Shown in pieces: positions 1 to 10,114 of a stretch of DNA of 64,000 nt (position 1 is its first letter; each line of letters starts with the position of its first letter). A program made the translations under genes and the position numbers. The DNA is from Drechslerella dactyloides. Its lineage: Eukaryota > Ascomycota > Orbiliomycetes > Orbiliales > Orbiliaceae. The notes beneath the pieces are model-generated. The model saw only the letters and a program-made list of their open reading frames with translations. It ran no database searches and was not told where the DNA came from. The stretch lies in the NCBI GenBank assembly GCA_020064725.1, contig JAGTWJ010000008.1:124001-188000 (forward strand). Direction: 5' to 3'.

Positions 1-87
1 GCGCTGCACTTCAGCCTCATGTCGTGGCATGATGCCGATATCGAAGCGACCCACGACGTTCTCTCCGCCGAGCTCGTAAGCTCGTAG
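1..87 (+). CDS. possible 3' end of a gene cut by the window edge
   Basis: Frame 1 is open from the first base to a TAG at 85-87 (28 codons, ending in ...AELVSS). Almost every codon ends in G or C, like the confirmed genes here, which suggests real coding sequence. A GTAAGC at 76-81 could instead be a splice donor, in which case the last residues and the stop would be intronic. The family is not recognisable from so little. Confidence 0.35.
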   Translation, partial: ALHFSLMSWHDADIEATHDVLSAELVSS

Positions 88-619
88 CTATCGTAGCACA
101 TATCTTGTCGACCCCTCTATCGGATTGTGTTTAATATAATCTGTTCGATCAGGGACCCACTTGCAGGCATGCAAGCAAGCATTTGCTCCTTCAGCCCTGA
201 AATGCCATGATTTGGCATCAGCCGCTGACCTCTATCTGTTCACAATTCGAAATGCTCCGCCCTCGGCGTGAGAGCTGCGACGATAACGTAACTGGACCTG
301 ACTTGGCCCGGTCCCAGGACTGTTCGGATCCTGATCACGGCCTGTGATCACTTGGTAGATTTATAATATATCTGGGAGCGCGCTCGAGCTCGAGGTCTGC
401 TCCTGAGTTAGCTTGCTTGCCCCCCAAGTCGACATTGGTCAGAAGTCGGTTCCTGTTCGTGCCTGTCCTAACTTTATATCGCGGCTGCACCGTATCGTCT
501 CTACTACCCTACTAGTACCTACCTGAGTACTAAATACTTACTTAGCCAGTCGCGTCGACGTATACGTGTACACTGTCATTGCACTTGTTTGCACTGCAAT
601 CCTTCAGAAGTTCAAAGCC
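88..619. other. intergenic; upstream of the MARVEL-like gene
   Basis: No coding sequence is visible. It holds a short palindrome-rich part (gatcacggcctgtgatc near 333) and CT-rich leader-like sequence just before the next start codon. Confidence 0.6.
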
Positions 620-1576
620 ATGGATAAGCATCGGCCAACCGCATACGAGCCCTACCGGCACGCCGGCGGCGACGAGTACAGCGCTGAAAAGCCGCTCGTC
701 GCATCATCCTCAGAGCCACAGTCCCGCGGCATCTCCAGCTCGCCCAAACACGGCAACGGCAACGGCAACGGCCGACACCGCAAGTCCGGCGGCGCGCTGG
801 AGCATATGCGGACCGCACTACGCGCGCTGATACTCGCGCTGGCGATCAGCATCGTCGGGATCCAGGCGCATGCGGTCTCCGTATACTTTAGCACGCGGGA
901 CGACGAGGCGGAGACGGGCCCGCAGTCGCAGTTCCGGATGATGTCGTGGGCGGTGCTGAACTTGCGGCCGACGTGGCTGGCGTTGGCGGTTGCGGCGGCG
1001 GCGGTTGTCGTGCAGTTTATCGCGCTGCTGAGCATCTGCACCTGGGTGAGTACACATATTCAAGCTCCGCTTTACCACCTTTACTACTTAACCCGTATGC
1101 GTATACGGATGTGCGAGACTTTGGCTAATTCATCTACTGTTTATAGTTGAACAAGATACGCGATGGGAGGTTACATGTCTTCAGCGTGTATCTAAGCTCG
1201 ACGGTCTTCATGGCGGCCTGGATTGCCAGCGTCGTGTTCTTCCGCGTGTCGAGCAGCCAGGGCTCCAAGCGGAACACCTGGGACCTGTGGTCGTACACCT
1301 GCTACAACAAGTCCCGCACGGGCAACGTTCCCTGGTCGGGACTATGCATCGAGATGGTCGGTTCTGTACACCTTATAACCAGTTTTCCAAAGTATGATGG
1401 TACTAGTATACGTGCTAACTGTGGGTGCGGTACTGCAGGAATACACCTGGATCGCGTCGGTTGTCGCGGCTGTGGCGGAGATATTGAACTACGTGTTCTT
1501 CGTCATCACGCAGCGACGCGGGCACGGCAGCTACAAGAAGGTGAGCAAGGGCAAGACGCCCGTGTGGAAGAAGTAG
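620..1576 (+). CDS. four-TM MARVEL-like membrane protein, 3 exons
   Basis: Exons 620-1045, 1147-1356 and 1439-1576 join in frame to 257 residues. Intron 1 starts GTGAGT; intron 2 starts GTCGGT and has a clear GCTAACT branch site. The first ~70 residues are polar (Ser/Gly/Asn-rich, cytosolic). Four hydrophobic segments follow at about 82-106, 126-148, 153-178 and 213-236, with a Cys/Trp-containing loop between TM3 and TM4 and a basic C-tail (QRRGHGSYKK). This layout is that of fungal MARVEL-domain or related tetraspan proteins, thought to organise membrane subdomains. Membrane topology is visible; the family call is inference. The start at 620 is chosen because the upstream in-frame ORF extension has no ATG. 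Confidence 0.75.
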
Positions 1577-2455
1577 TCTTCTCATGTATACATGTGTCTA
1601 GCGGGGTTAGTGTTTGGCGATTGGGTATGTTAATTAAGATCTGTTCTGCGAGAATGCAAATGTAGCGAAACATGCATGTCTATAGTCTATTGAATGCTGT
1701 ATACGCACACACGGCTGGTAACTGCTGCAGCCTGCCGCTAGTCAATCATTGCAAGGCAGATATACCAGTGGCTAGTACATGCATATGCCAGTGAGTCCGT
1801 AGCTGTAATAGATATTAGTCGTGATGGTGGTTTGGTATGCTGCTCCGGATAGCTTTGCTGCTTGCGGCGACAGCAGCCTGGGATTGTAACTCCTACAATT
1901 GAACCGGACCCGGCATCGCGGACGCCCGAGGGATCACCTAGATAATATTCCTGTCGCGCAGAAGTTGAAATCGCAATCCGGATAGCCTGCCACCGAACCC
2001 GCATCGGTCAGCAGAAGGCAGACGACGACAGCTGCGCTCGCCGTGCAGTAGCGCCGTTGCAGACGTCTGCCTGGTCGAGGGCGACAGGGGTAGCTCCCAT
2101 CCAGCCAGGAACAGCACAGCTCTTATCTCAACTTATGTAAGTGGTACTCCTACTCCAGTAAAGCTGCCTCACTTGCGGCACTCGGATGCTGGCTGGCTGG
2201 CTTACTGGCTGGCTGGCTGGCTGTGGCGTGACCGTGGCGGCCGGGATGGCATCGTCTCGTATCGCATCGCAATTGCAATCGGGCGCCCTGAAACGCGATC
2301 GCGGGGTGCCAAGTCACCTTCCATGCATGGCTGTGGGGCCCGCAAGCGCAAGTTGACCTTCGATTGTGCATTGTGGGCGCCCGCGTTCGCGAAGTCTCAA
2401 ACAATCACAGCGCAACGTCCTTCAATCAAACGGTTAGGCTTCCAACATCACATCA
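1577..2455. other. intergenic
   Basis: No gene was found on either strand. The region contains a GGCT microsatellite at 2188-2223 and the probable promoter and leader of the RCC1-like gene. Confidence 0.6.
2188..2223. repeat. GGCT tetranucleotide microsatellite
   Basis: About eight imperfect copies of ggct, interrupted once by tta; a simple-sequence tract in the promoter region. Confidence 0.85.
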
Positions 2456-2459
2456 ATGC

Positions 2460-4001
2460 ATGCAGGACCCACGGACCGCGACCGCGCACCAAACGCACGC
2501 TCGAAAGCGCCCTCGCGAAACCAGCACGGACGGGAACACGAGCGCCAATGGGCCCCGCGCTGACGATCAAACGAGCTCGGCCCTGCTGTCGTCGAGATAC
2601 CGGCTGCTCGTCTGCGGGTGTAACCTGCACGGGCAGCTCTCACACGATGCTGCCCACGCCATCCGTGTCCCGGACGGTGAGGATGCCGGGGATGGGCTGT
2701 TTTCAACGGTTGAGAGGCCGGCTGTTGTCGCGGGGGGCGGGGAGTCCCTGAGAGTTCTGTACGTTGGCGCGCACAGCATCTGCGGTAGGTGGAGACAATG
2801 TGATGAACACTATCAAAGGACGGCACTATTATTAGAAACCAAATTCGTTGACGATGTAGCTGTATCGTATATACTAGTGGAACGCGATGGGACTGTCTAC
2901 CTGCGCGGCCTGCTCCCCAAGCTGGCCCCCCGCACCGCCAACCCGTCCGGCGCGCGGGACCTCCCCCTCCCGCTGCCGCCGGACATCCACGCGGACGACA
3001 TCGTAAAGGCGTTTGGAACCCAATGGTTCTTCGTCGGCGTCATCCTGCGCGACGGCAGCGTCTTCACATTCTCATTGCCGCACTGGTCCCTCGCGCGGTT
3101 CGAATTTCCCGACGACAGTGACATCTACAAATATATAAAGGACATCCAGATCAACGGTCTGGGACAACTGTGCGTCCTCTCGTCGGGTGGCGTGGATGCA
3201 AACTCCGTCATTACAATCTACCCGCCGCTGCCATCCCTCGTCGATGGACTGTATGATAGCACACTCACCTCACTTACCACTACAACTCCACTGTCGAGGT
3301 TCCGTCTTGACACGTCTACGCTGCGTGACGACTTTGCCTCCGTCGCCGCTACAGCGACGGGGTTCGTGGCGCTCACCGCGCGCGGGCAGGTATACACGTT
3401 CGGCGACGGGCGCTACAACTCGCTCGGCCGGCCGATAAGCTCTACTATCTCTAGCGCTACTACCACCGCTGAAAGCAACGGCGCGGGCTGGGGTCTCGTC
3501 GCCGCGCTCGACGGCGTCCGCGTGCAGAGTATAGTCGCACACCCCGCCGGCCACATGCAGCTCGCGCTCTCATCAGACGGTACAGCATACCTCTGGGGCG
3601 GCGACGGGACGGAGAACATCCAACCCACGAATAGCGATACACACACTCCAGACCTCGAAGAAGAAGAGGTAACGATGCTGGACATCACAGATCGCAAGGG
3701 CGACCCTCTAGATTTCCAGCTAGCCGCCGTCGGCAACGACCACATCATCCTCACCTCCACCGGCAGCATTTTGAATAATACGTCCCCTAAATCCACAGTC
3801 TGGGCAGCCGGCGGCGCGGACATGGCGCAGACGGGCTTCGGAACACGATACCGCTGTCTGCCGACGGCACTCGGTATTGATGAGGAGCTGAAAAAGGTAG
3901 AAAGCCGCTGGCAGGAGTGGGATGTGGATATCGGCGGGCGGGTGCTGCAGGTTGTTTGTGGGTTTGGATGCACGTTACTCGTCATCGACGGTGGCGGGTG
4001 A
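2460..4001 (+). CDS. RCC1-repeat (ATS1-like) beta-propeller protein
   Basis: The protein has degenerate RCC1/BLIP-II repeats: LLVCGCNLHGQLS near the start, VYTFGDGRYNSLGRP, AYLWGGDG and VWAAGGADMAQTGFG. This pattern is typical of fungal ATS1/RCC1-like proteins; a nuclear RanGEF role cannot be claimed because the repeats are few and weak. Removing a 93-nt segment 2785-2877 (GTAGGT...ACTAG) joins HSIC to VERDGTVYLRG and restores an RCC1 strand, giving 482 residues. The 93 nt are a multiple of three without a stop, so the unspliced reading is also open. The start at 2460 lies in ATGCATG; the first ATG (2456) is out of frame and would give a 35-codon overlapping uORF ending at a TGA. Stop at 3999-4001. 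Confidence 0.75.
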   Translation: MQDPRTATAHQTHARKRPRETSTDGNTSANGPRADDQTSSALLSSRYRLLVCGCNLHGQLSHDAAHAIRVPDGEDAGDGLFSTVERPAVVAGGGESLRVLYVGAHSICGRWRQCDEHYQRTALLLETKFVDDVAVSYILVERDGTVYLRGLLPKLAPRTANPSGARDLPLPLPPDIHADDIVKAFGTQWFFVGVILRDGSVFTFSLPHWSLARFEFPDDSDIYKYIKDIQINGLGQLCVLSSGGVDANSVITIYPPLPSLVDGLYDSTLTSLTTTTPLSRFRLDTSTLRDDFASVAATATGFVALTARGQVYTFGDGRYNSLGRPISSTISSATTTAESNGAGWGLVAALDGVRVQSIVAHPAGHMQLALSSDGTAYLWGGDGTENIQPTNSDTHTPDLEEEEVTMLDITDRKGDPLDFQLAAVGNDHIILTSTGSILNNTSPKSTVWAAGGADMAQTGFGTRYRCLPTALGIDEELKKVESRWQEWDVDIGGRVLQVVCGFGCTLLVIDGGG

Positions 4002-4564
4002 ACCAATTATATATTATATTTCGAGGTGCCCGTCGAAATTGCCGGGTTAGAATCGATTTGATACCACGCTGTAATATCAGTGCATCTGCTCCTATAAGGA
4101 GTCCTCTGTAAGCTGGCATAAAAGTTGTCGTCGGTCTGCAAATTTGTTGCAACAGTAGGCGTGTTGCGGTACGCAGATATGTTATACTGCTAGATTACGA
4201 AGGAAGTTGACCATGAATTTGGATACCAAAAGTTGTCATTGTAGTACGTTACATCCCAATGCGCCATCGATCCCATCTCGATAAATAAAACCAAAACCAA
4301 AACCAAGAAAAAAAGCTAAACCATCGTAAACCCAACAGTCGAAAATCGACAATGGAAGAAAAGAACACGCAAAAAAGAAAAAAGAAAGAAAAAAAAACTA
4401 TCTATCCGCCGTCTAGCGTCTATTTCCTATCTGCCAGCAGCAACCCTTAACGATGATATCAGGGTATTCTAAGCAGCGTGCACCAAGAAAAGCAGAAATC
4501 TAAAACACCAATCAACTCTAAAGGCTGAAAGTGGAGACACAGGGTATCAGTTCTGTACGCCAAA
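4002..4564. other. intergenic between convergent genes
   Basis: AT-rich, with an A-rich block at about 4286-4400 (aaaaccaaaaccaag and aaagaaaaaaaaac). It probably holds the 3' UTRs and poly(A) signals of the two converging genes. No coding sequence was seen. Confidence 0.6.
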
Positions 4565-5948
4565 TCACAGCGTGGCGTCATCAAAGACGATGGCGGCCTT
4601 GATCGCGCTCTTGTTCCTCATCGACTCGAGGCACTCCTCCCACTGCTCGAGCTTGAACACCTTGTTCACGATGCCCTTAACGTTGACCTTGCCGGAGTCC
4701 TGCACACGAACACCAATTAGCTCATCTCTTCATTTGAAAGCTCTAGGATAGATTCTATATCGCAGGAGAATGGACATACCAGGTAGCCGATCGCGGCAGG
4801 GAACATGTACGTCTCCGAAAAGCTGCCGATGATGGTCAACTCGTCGCCGAAAATCTTGCTCGGCGACCAGGACACCTTCGCCGCACTCGAGTAGACACCG
4901 TAGACGACTAGCTTGCCGCCGCGTCGGCAGTAGTTGATCGAATCCTCGAGAATGGCAGGGGATCCCGTCGCCTCGACGACGATATCGAATCCGTAGGGGT
5001 TATCGAGCTTGATCTGCTCGAGCTGCTTCGCGGCCTCGGCACGATCTCGCGACAGGTCAATGTACTCGTCGGCGGCGTTGACGTTGCGCGCGAGGTCCAT
5101 CTTGAGCCCCTTTGGCGCGGCCATGACGACGTTGCAGCCGCCGTTCTGCCGTAGCATCTGCGAGAGGACGAGGCCCGTGGGTCCTGCGCCGAACATCAGC
5201 ACGGACGAGCCGAGCTTTGGCGCGATCTTCTCGAGACCGTGGGCGGCGCAGGAGGCCGGCTCGAGCAGCGTGGCTTCGACGTCGGACAGGTTACGGATCT
5301 TGAAGACCTTGCCGGCCGGGTAGGCGCAGTACTCGGCGAATCCGCCGTCCACTAATTATATTGTTAGCATTTTCCTCCCTAATGATGATACGAAATGCAA
5401 TGGTGGTACGTACTGGTGACGCCGTGGGCGTTAAAGTTCTCGCACAGCAGCAGCTGGCCGCGGCGGCAGTAGAAGCACTCGTTGCACAGCTCCGAGTTAT
5501 CCGCGACGACGCGCTCGCCGACCGTGAACCCCTTGACGTCCTTGCCGACGGCGGCGACGATGCCAACGGTCTCATGGCCGGGGATCAGAGGGAACTTGGC
5601 GATGAACTCGCCCTCGTGGATGTGCAGGTCCGTACCGCAGACACCGCATGCTCGGACTTTGATCAGGACGTCGCCATCGCGAACTTTTGGTAGCGGGACC
5701 TCGACGATTCCAAAGACCTCTGGCTTCTCGTATCTGTCGTGTGCCGCGTTCGACAAAAAGTCAGCGAAAACCGATGCGAGATGCGATGTCGGGCCCACGC
5801 TCAGCCTGCAATTGCGACTGGCTGCGGAGCTCGCGAAGGAAAACGGCGCAGCAGGGGGGACCCCCACGCTACACCGGACGAACGGTTTCAACGCCGGCTG
5901 ACGTCATAGGCCGTTGGGAGAGGCAGAAACTTACCGGAGAGCCTTCAT
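4565..5948 (-). CDS. zinc-dependent polyol dehydrogenase, D-arabinitol dehydrogenase-like
   Basis: Exons 5948-5935 (only 14 nt), 5733-5414, 5351-4780 and 4699-4565 join to 346 residues, the usual length for medium-chain dehydrogenases. Catalytic zinc ligands are in CGVCGTDLHIHEG and GHE. The structural-zinc loop is CNECFYCRRGQLLLC, and the Rossmann fold carries GAGPTG. The N-terminal text closely resembles fungal D-arabitol dehydrogenases (ARD1 type), which interconvert D-arabinitol with D-xylulose or D-ribulose; sorbitol or L-arabinitol dehydrogenase remains possible. The strand after the glycine motif reads VVMAAPKG, without the acidic residue that selects NAD, so NADP use is a reasonable inference. 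An in-frame ATG 18 nt upstream (5966) would add MPLPAT. The start at 5948 has the better context. Confidence 0.88.
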
Positions 5949-6414
5949 GGTAGCTGGGAGAGGCATTCTGGCGGTGATTGGAGCTGTAGATGGGTATGTA
6001 ATTTGATTGGATGAGAGTGCTATCCGAGTGGTAGCTATAGCTGGAAGACGGATGTGTGTTTTGACTGTGATATTGTATAAAGCAACGTTCCAAGTGCGAT
6101 TCTTCTATCGACGCTTGCGATTGAGAAAGACGAGACAGGATGATTAAGATGAACTCAACAGAAGGTGGAAATGGGAGACGAGGAGAAGATGGCCGCTCTT
6201 TATAGCTCGTTCGACTCAAAAAAATTAATCTCGAGCGGATCTTCGAAACTCTGCGAAACTCAGAAACAAGCGCTCCCGCCGGCGGGCCAACAGCCAACAG
6301 CTCGAAACATGGAAACCGGCATCGACGCATCCTCGACTAGCACGGCTCCGGCAAGGCGCACCTTGGCTCATGTTAAAACATGCAGCAGCCCCTGAAGGTC
6401 GGGCTGCCCGCTGA

Positions 6415-6755
6415 CGTCGACGGCGAGCGTGGCCGTTTTACAGAAGTGTTAAGTGGCGTGGGGAGGGCCGCTGCATCGTCGAAACCAAGCTGTTACATGC
6501 GAAGCTGGCCCGGGAACTCGCTCAATCGGTCGAGCCCGATCTGTCAGCTGCAGCGAGAGCCCACGATGCGATCATGTTTGCTCGGAGGGCATTCGCATTT
6601 GAGTTCGGCTTGCTGGATGCGGTAAGGAAGCTTCCGATTACCTTCCGAGCTTCTAACAGAGCTGACTTGCATTGGGCCGCATAGCATACTTTACCCATGC
6701 TCTTGAGATACACGGGACGACATGGGCGATTAAAGCGCTGTCGTGCGAGGTATCG
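6415..6755 (+). pseudogene. possible relic exon(s), unknown family
   Basis: From a TGA at 6412-6414 a frame stays open to 6621. It reads like real protein, for example KLLHAKLARELAQSVEPDLS and MFARRAFAFEFGLLDA, rich in Ala and helix-forming. It has no upstream ATG. It ends at a good donor (GTAAGG, 6622) followed by a CTGAC branch-like site and an acceptor (GCATAG, 6684). The frame that then reads best (YFTHALEIHGTTWAIKALSC) is one base out of phase with that splice. This looks like a broken gene piece, but it could be chance. No family was recognised. Confidence 0.22.
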
Positions 6756-6940
6756 TGAGATTGTCGCTACGACTTCGTCCAACGGTTGCACCGACGTAGC
6801 CCACAGTTGAACTGACGCCCGGTCGTATTTTATGATATCGAGCGGTTGTTGTTGGAGTCGTCTCCATTCACGTCGCATGCTAATGCAAGCTAACTGCAAG
6901 CTCACATGCATTGGTTAGTTTTCGTGGAGTGCTTCCGAAC

Positions 6941-6974
6941 CCCGGTTCCCACCGGTTCCCACCGGTTCCCACCG
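6941..6974. repeat. 10-bp tandem repeat
   Basis: Three copies of (a/c)ccggttccc plus four bases; a short direct repeat in non-coding DNA. Confidence 0.85.
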
Positions 6975-8611
6975 CGTCAATTAACAATCGCAGTTGAGGA
7001 AGTTGAGAGCGGATGGAGTCTATCAGGGTCCACAGCATGCCGGCCTCTCGAAGCCGAACCATGCAAAGTGGCTCGCACTAACATCCACCTGCGTCTGCCA
7101 AGAGGGCACCATATCCGCGAGTTATGCAACTGTGGGACGACTGCTCGAGAAGGTATTATCGTTCGCGCTATACTAACAGGCCCGCTTTGCTTCTGCGATG
7201 CGGGCTGTCCATACACCAATGCTATCCATCCGGAGTAGCATCGTGAAGCTGCTCTAGCGTCAGCGAGCTAAAATTCAGATAGGCCTCAGAGCTCCGCGCC
7301 TTAGGATCATGATTTCATCGCATCGAATTTAGTATACAATTACATCGGACGACGATAGTTATGCGAAACTTGATCGAATACGCGAGCGAGCACCAACGTT
7401 GCCAACAATCCAATCTCAGACAACATTACATATTACTGACATGCATCGAATCAATCTGATATCAAAAAAAAAATAAAACGTGGTGTGCATATGCGTGGAC
7501 CCTGGCCGCTGAACCCTGGCTGAAACCACGCGAAAATGCGCAATGATGCAACGGCCGGGCGAGCGCCCAGGCTGTGTGCTTGCATGTGCGTCCGTCTCTG
7601 GCAGCACAGCCGGAACTCGGAATCCCGTCGAGACGAATTCTCGGGTGCATGCTGCCTGCGGTGTCTCGTCCAGCAGGCATGCCCTGCCGCCAGCCGACGC
7701 TGCGGAAGCTTCTTCGGCGCCAAACTCGGGGATCAGCAGCCATCGCTCTTGGCGGGGAACTAGTGGACTGACGAGAAGAGCTGAAGCGGAGAGAAAGAAT
7801 CGTGGAGATGGAAGTAGGAGGGAGAGCGCCCGCTGACTCAGCAGCTCACTTGGCGATGTTATAGAACCCACAACGAGAGCGCGCGATGCATGGACAGTTG
7901 GGCCCGAAGAAGGCGGAATGAGTATGCGTACCGCAGATGAAAATATATTCGAGTGAGGATTCGATAGGAACAGCCTCTAAGCTCCGACCCACGACTTTCC
8001 TATACATCTAAGTAGATGTTCGCAATGTACGTAATTAATTGAAACTGGCCATAACCTTTTGCTCCGTCTTCTCCTATGTCTCTTAGGCCGCCCGCAGAGT
8101 CTAGTCCGTCCCGCTCCCCTTCAGCGGTTAGCCTCTCTCTCGATGCTCTTCAAGCAATTTTCTATAGCCAAGTCTCGATTAGTCTCGAGACTTGGTCTCA
8201 ACACACTTTGGCCCGGTTTTACTTTGGCTTCAATACGACCATCTTTGCAATCGATCGGACACTAGAATATCGGCGTCGACTTGAATTGAATGTGTATTGA
8301 ATTGTGAAACAAACAAACTGGTATTATAAATATAAAAAATCTATCAGCCGTAAATACATAATAACTTTAAATAGCTTTTCAATATCCGCTGTTGGTATTC
8401 TGGTTTATCAGACAAGTCTCAACAACCCAGCTTCGTGAGGTCGCATGGTGGGAAAATACTACCTATATATAACATCTGCGCTATATGCATGCATGGATAT
8501 CTCAAGACCACCAAGAAACCGATAACATGCTCTCTTCCAGGCAGTCGATGCTTTATATATGCCGATGCTAGCTTTGCTTCCAAATACCTTCATAAAAGTC
8601 TGCTGGCCTCT

Positions 8612-10114
8612 TCATTGGGAGGCAACATACCGCAAAAGTCCTTTTTTCTCGGGCATAGAAGCGATAGTGAGGGTTATGGGATTGGTGGGTTTCCCTGTCG
8701 CCACGTAATGGAGAATTTCCCTGAATCGGTCGAAATCGTTGGCGCCTTCGTCAATTTTGACCGCACAGTTGACTTCTGACAATTGCTCGCCGTGAGGGTC
8801 AGCGTATGCTTGGACTTCGGTCCACCCTTGGTGGACTCCGATTGCAGAGCCACCATGAAACACCGGACTACCCGAATTCCCTGTTTATGGTGAAGATATG
8901 GTCAGCAAATCGATTATGTCAAGATAAGCCAATTTGCATCGACGGACCTTTATAGGTATCGAGAGAATATTGTAGCATGTTCGACGTAGCGTCGAAATTG
9001 TAGGCCATGTTACAGCTGGCCCAATACATTCTTAGGCCGTTTCCTGGTAGCTGCGCCCTCACCCCGGGGTATCCTATCAATGTGACTTCCTTTCCTCTAA
9101 GATCCCGAGGTGTGCACTCATATTCGATAGACTTCGTGTGAGGCTGGGGAGAGTTGAGTCTGATGAAGGCAAGATCGTGACATGGCAAGAAAGAATTGTA
9201 CCAGCCCCAGTGAACAACCACATGCGTTCCATGCCGAGTGCTACTGCCACCCATCCTGGAAAGCTCAGGTGCGAAGAGGACTTCCACAGAAATGAGGTAG
9301 CCTTCGGTGTCAAAGGCATTGTGCCCGTTCGTCGCAATGGTGTACTCATCCACAAGCCATCCTGTCCCCGCGTATGTATCGGGATCATTAGGATAGCGGA
9401 GGATGAGCTTTATGTTTCCTAGTTATCATTAGTCATGTGACTACAAATTGTAGGTGTGAACTGACCTCTCCACTCTCCAGTATTTCGCTGAAGATCGTTG
9501 ACGTTGACGGACTTCACCTTATAGAGGCCCAGCGCCTTTTCATGCTTGCGCTTTTCCCTCCTGGGTTTGACTGTTCTATCACTGTCCGACTGGGCTTTCT
9601 CTAAACGCCACCCTACCATATCAGGGACGTCTCCTGTGTGAAAGGTAGCCACGGCGTCTTGATGCCTATCAAGAAGTTTTTTGAGGTTCTGGATTTCAGA
9701 ACTGATATGATAGCCGGTTCTATTCGCTTCCAACATGTTGGTGATATCGATGGTCAGCTTTAGGTACAGATGAACGGACTCGACATTGACAGCACGACAA
9801 ATGTTCTCAAACAGAGTCCCAGTAGTGGCTGGCAGGCGCTTCCACTCGATTTGCGTTTCGGCTTCGGATTGATGTTCCTGAACCGTGCCTTCAGCTACCG
9901 AATTTAAGGAATAGATGGAGAACTCAATTGTAGAGATCAGATGCTTTAGCTGCCGTTTTTCTCGATCGCTATTCTCTAGATATGTGAGGAGTCGGCTGGG
10001 GCCTTGCAAGTTGTCAGAAAAGAGCCGGGACAACAGCTGTTGATATTCTGCGTACAAGCGGTGGAAAGCCATGTCATACAGCTCGACGTTCCAAGTGCAG
10101 AGGACCTCCCTCAT
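8612..10114 (-). CDS. V8/trypsin-like serine protease with novel helical N-terminal domain
   Basis: Exons 10114-9466, 9418-8948 and 8880-8612 join to 462 residues; both introns have CTAAT or CTGAC branch sites. The C-terminal half is a chymotrypsin-fold (S1B/S1C-like) protease with a complete triad: His249 in IATNGHNAF, Asp298 in CHDLAFIRL and Ser376 in GNSGSPV. There is no signal peptide, so the enzyme is probably intracellular. The first ~216 residues are predicted mostly helical (for example LTYLENSDREKRQLKHLIST and SSEIQNLKKLLDRHQDAV), end in a basic linker (RREKRKHEK) and match no family I recognise. Helical domain plus protease is the architecture of regulated effector proteases, including some associated with fungal NLR-type proteins; that role is inference. 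An exon further upstream cannot be excluded because a TAG precedes the ATG closely. Confidence 0.82.

Larger units (their letters stand above)
5949..8611. other. long intergenic stretch with a possible decayed exon and a 10-bp tandem repeat
   Basis: No intact gene was found. ORFs here are short and lack recognisable motifs. Two items stand out: an open, coding-looking segment at 6415-6621 and an accggttccc repeat at 6941-6974. The section from about 8270 to 8430 is AT-rich. Confidence 0.5.

Noticed and set aside
6522..6911. 129-codon minus-strand ORF
   Set aside because: Antisense to the more protein-like + strand segment; no motif.
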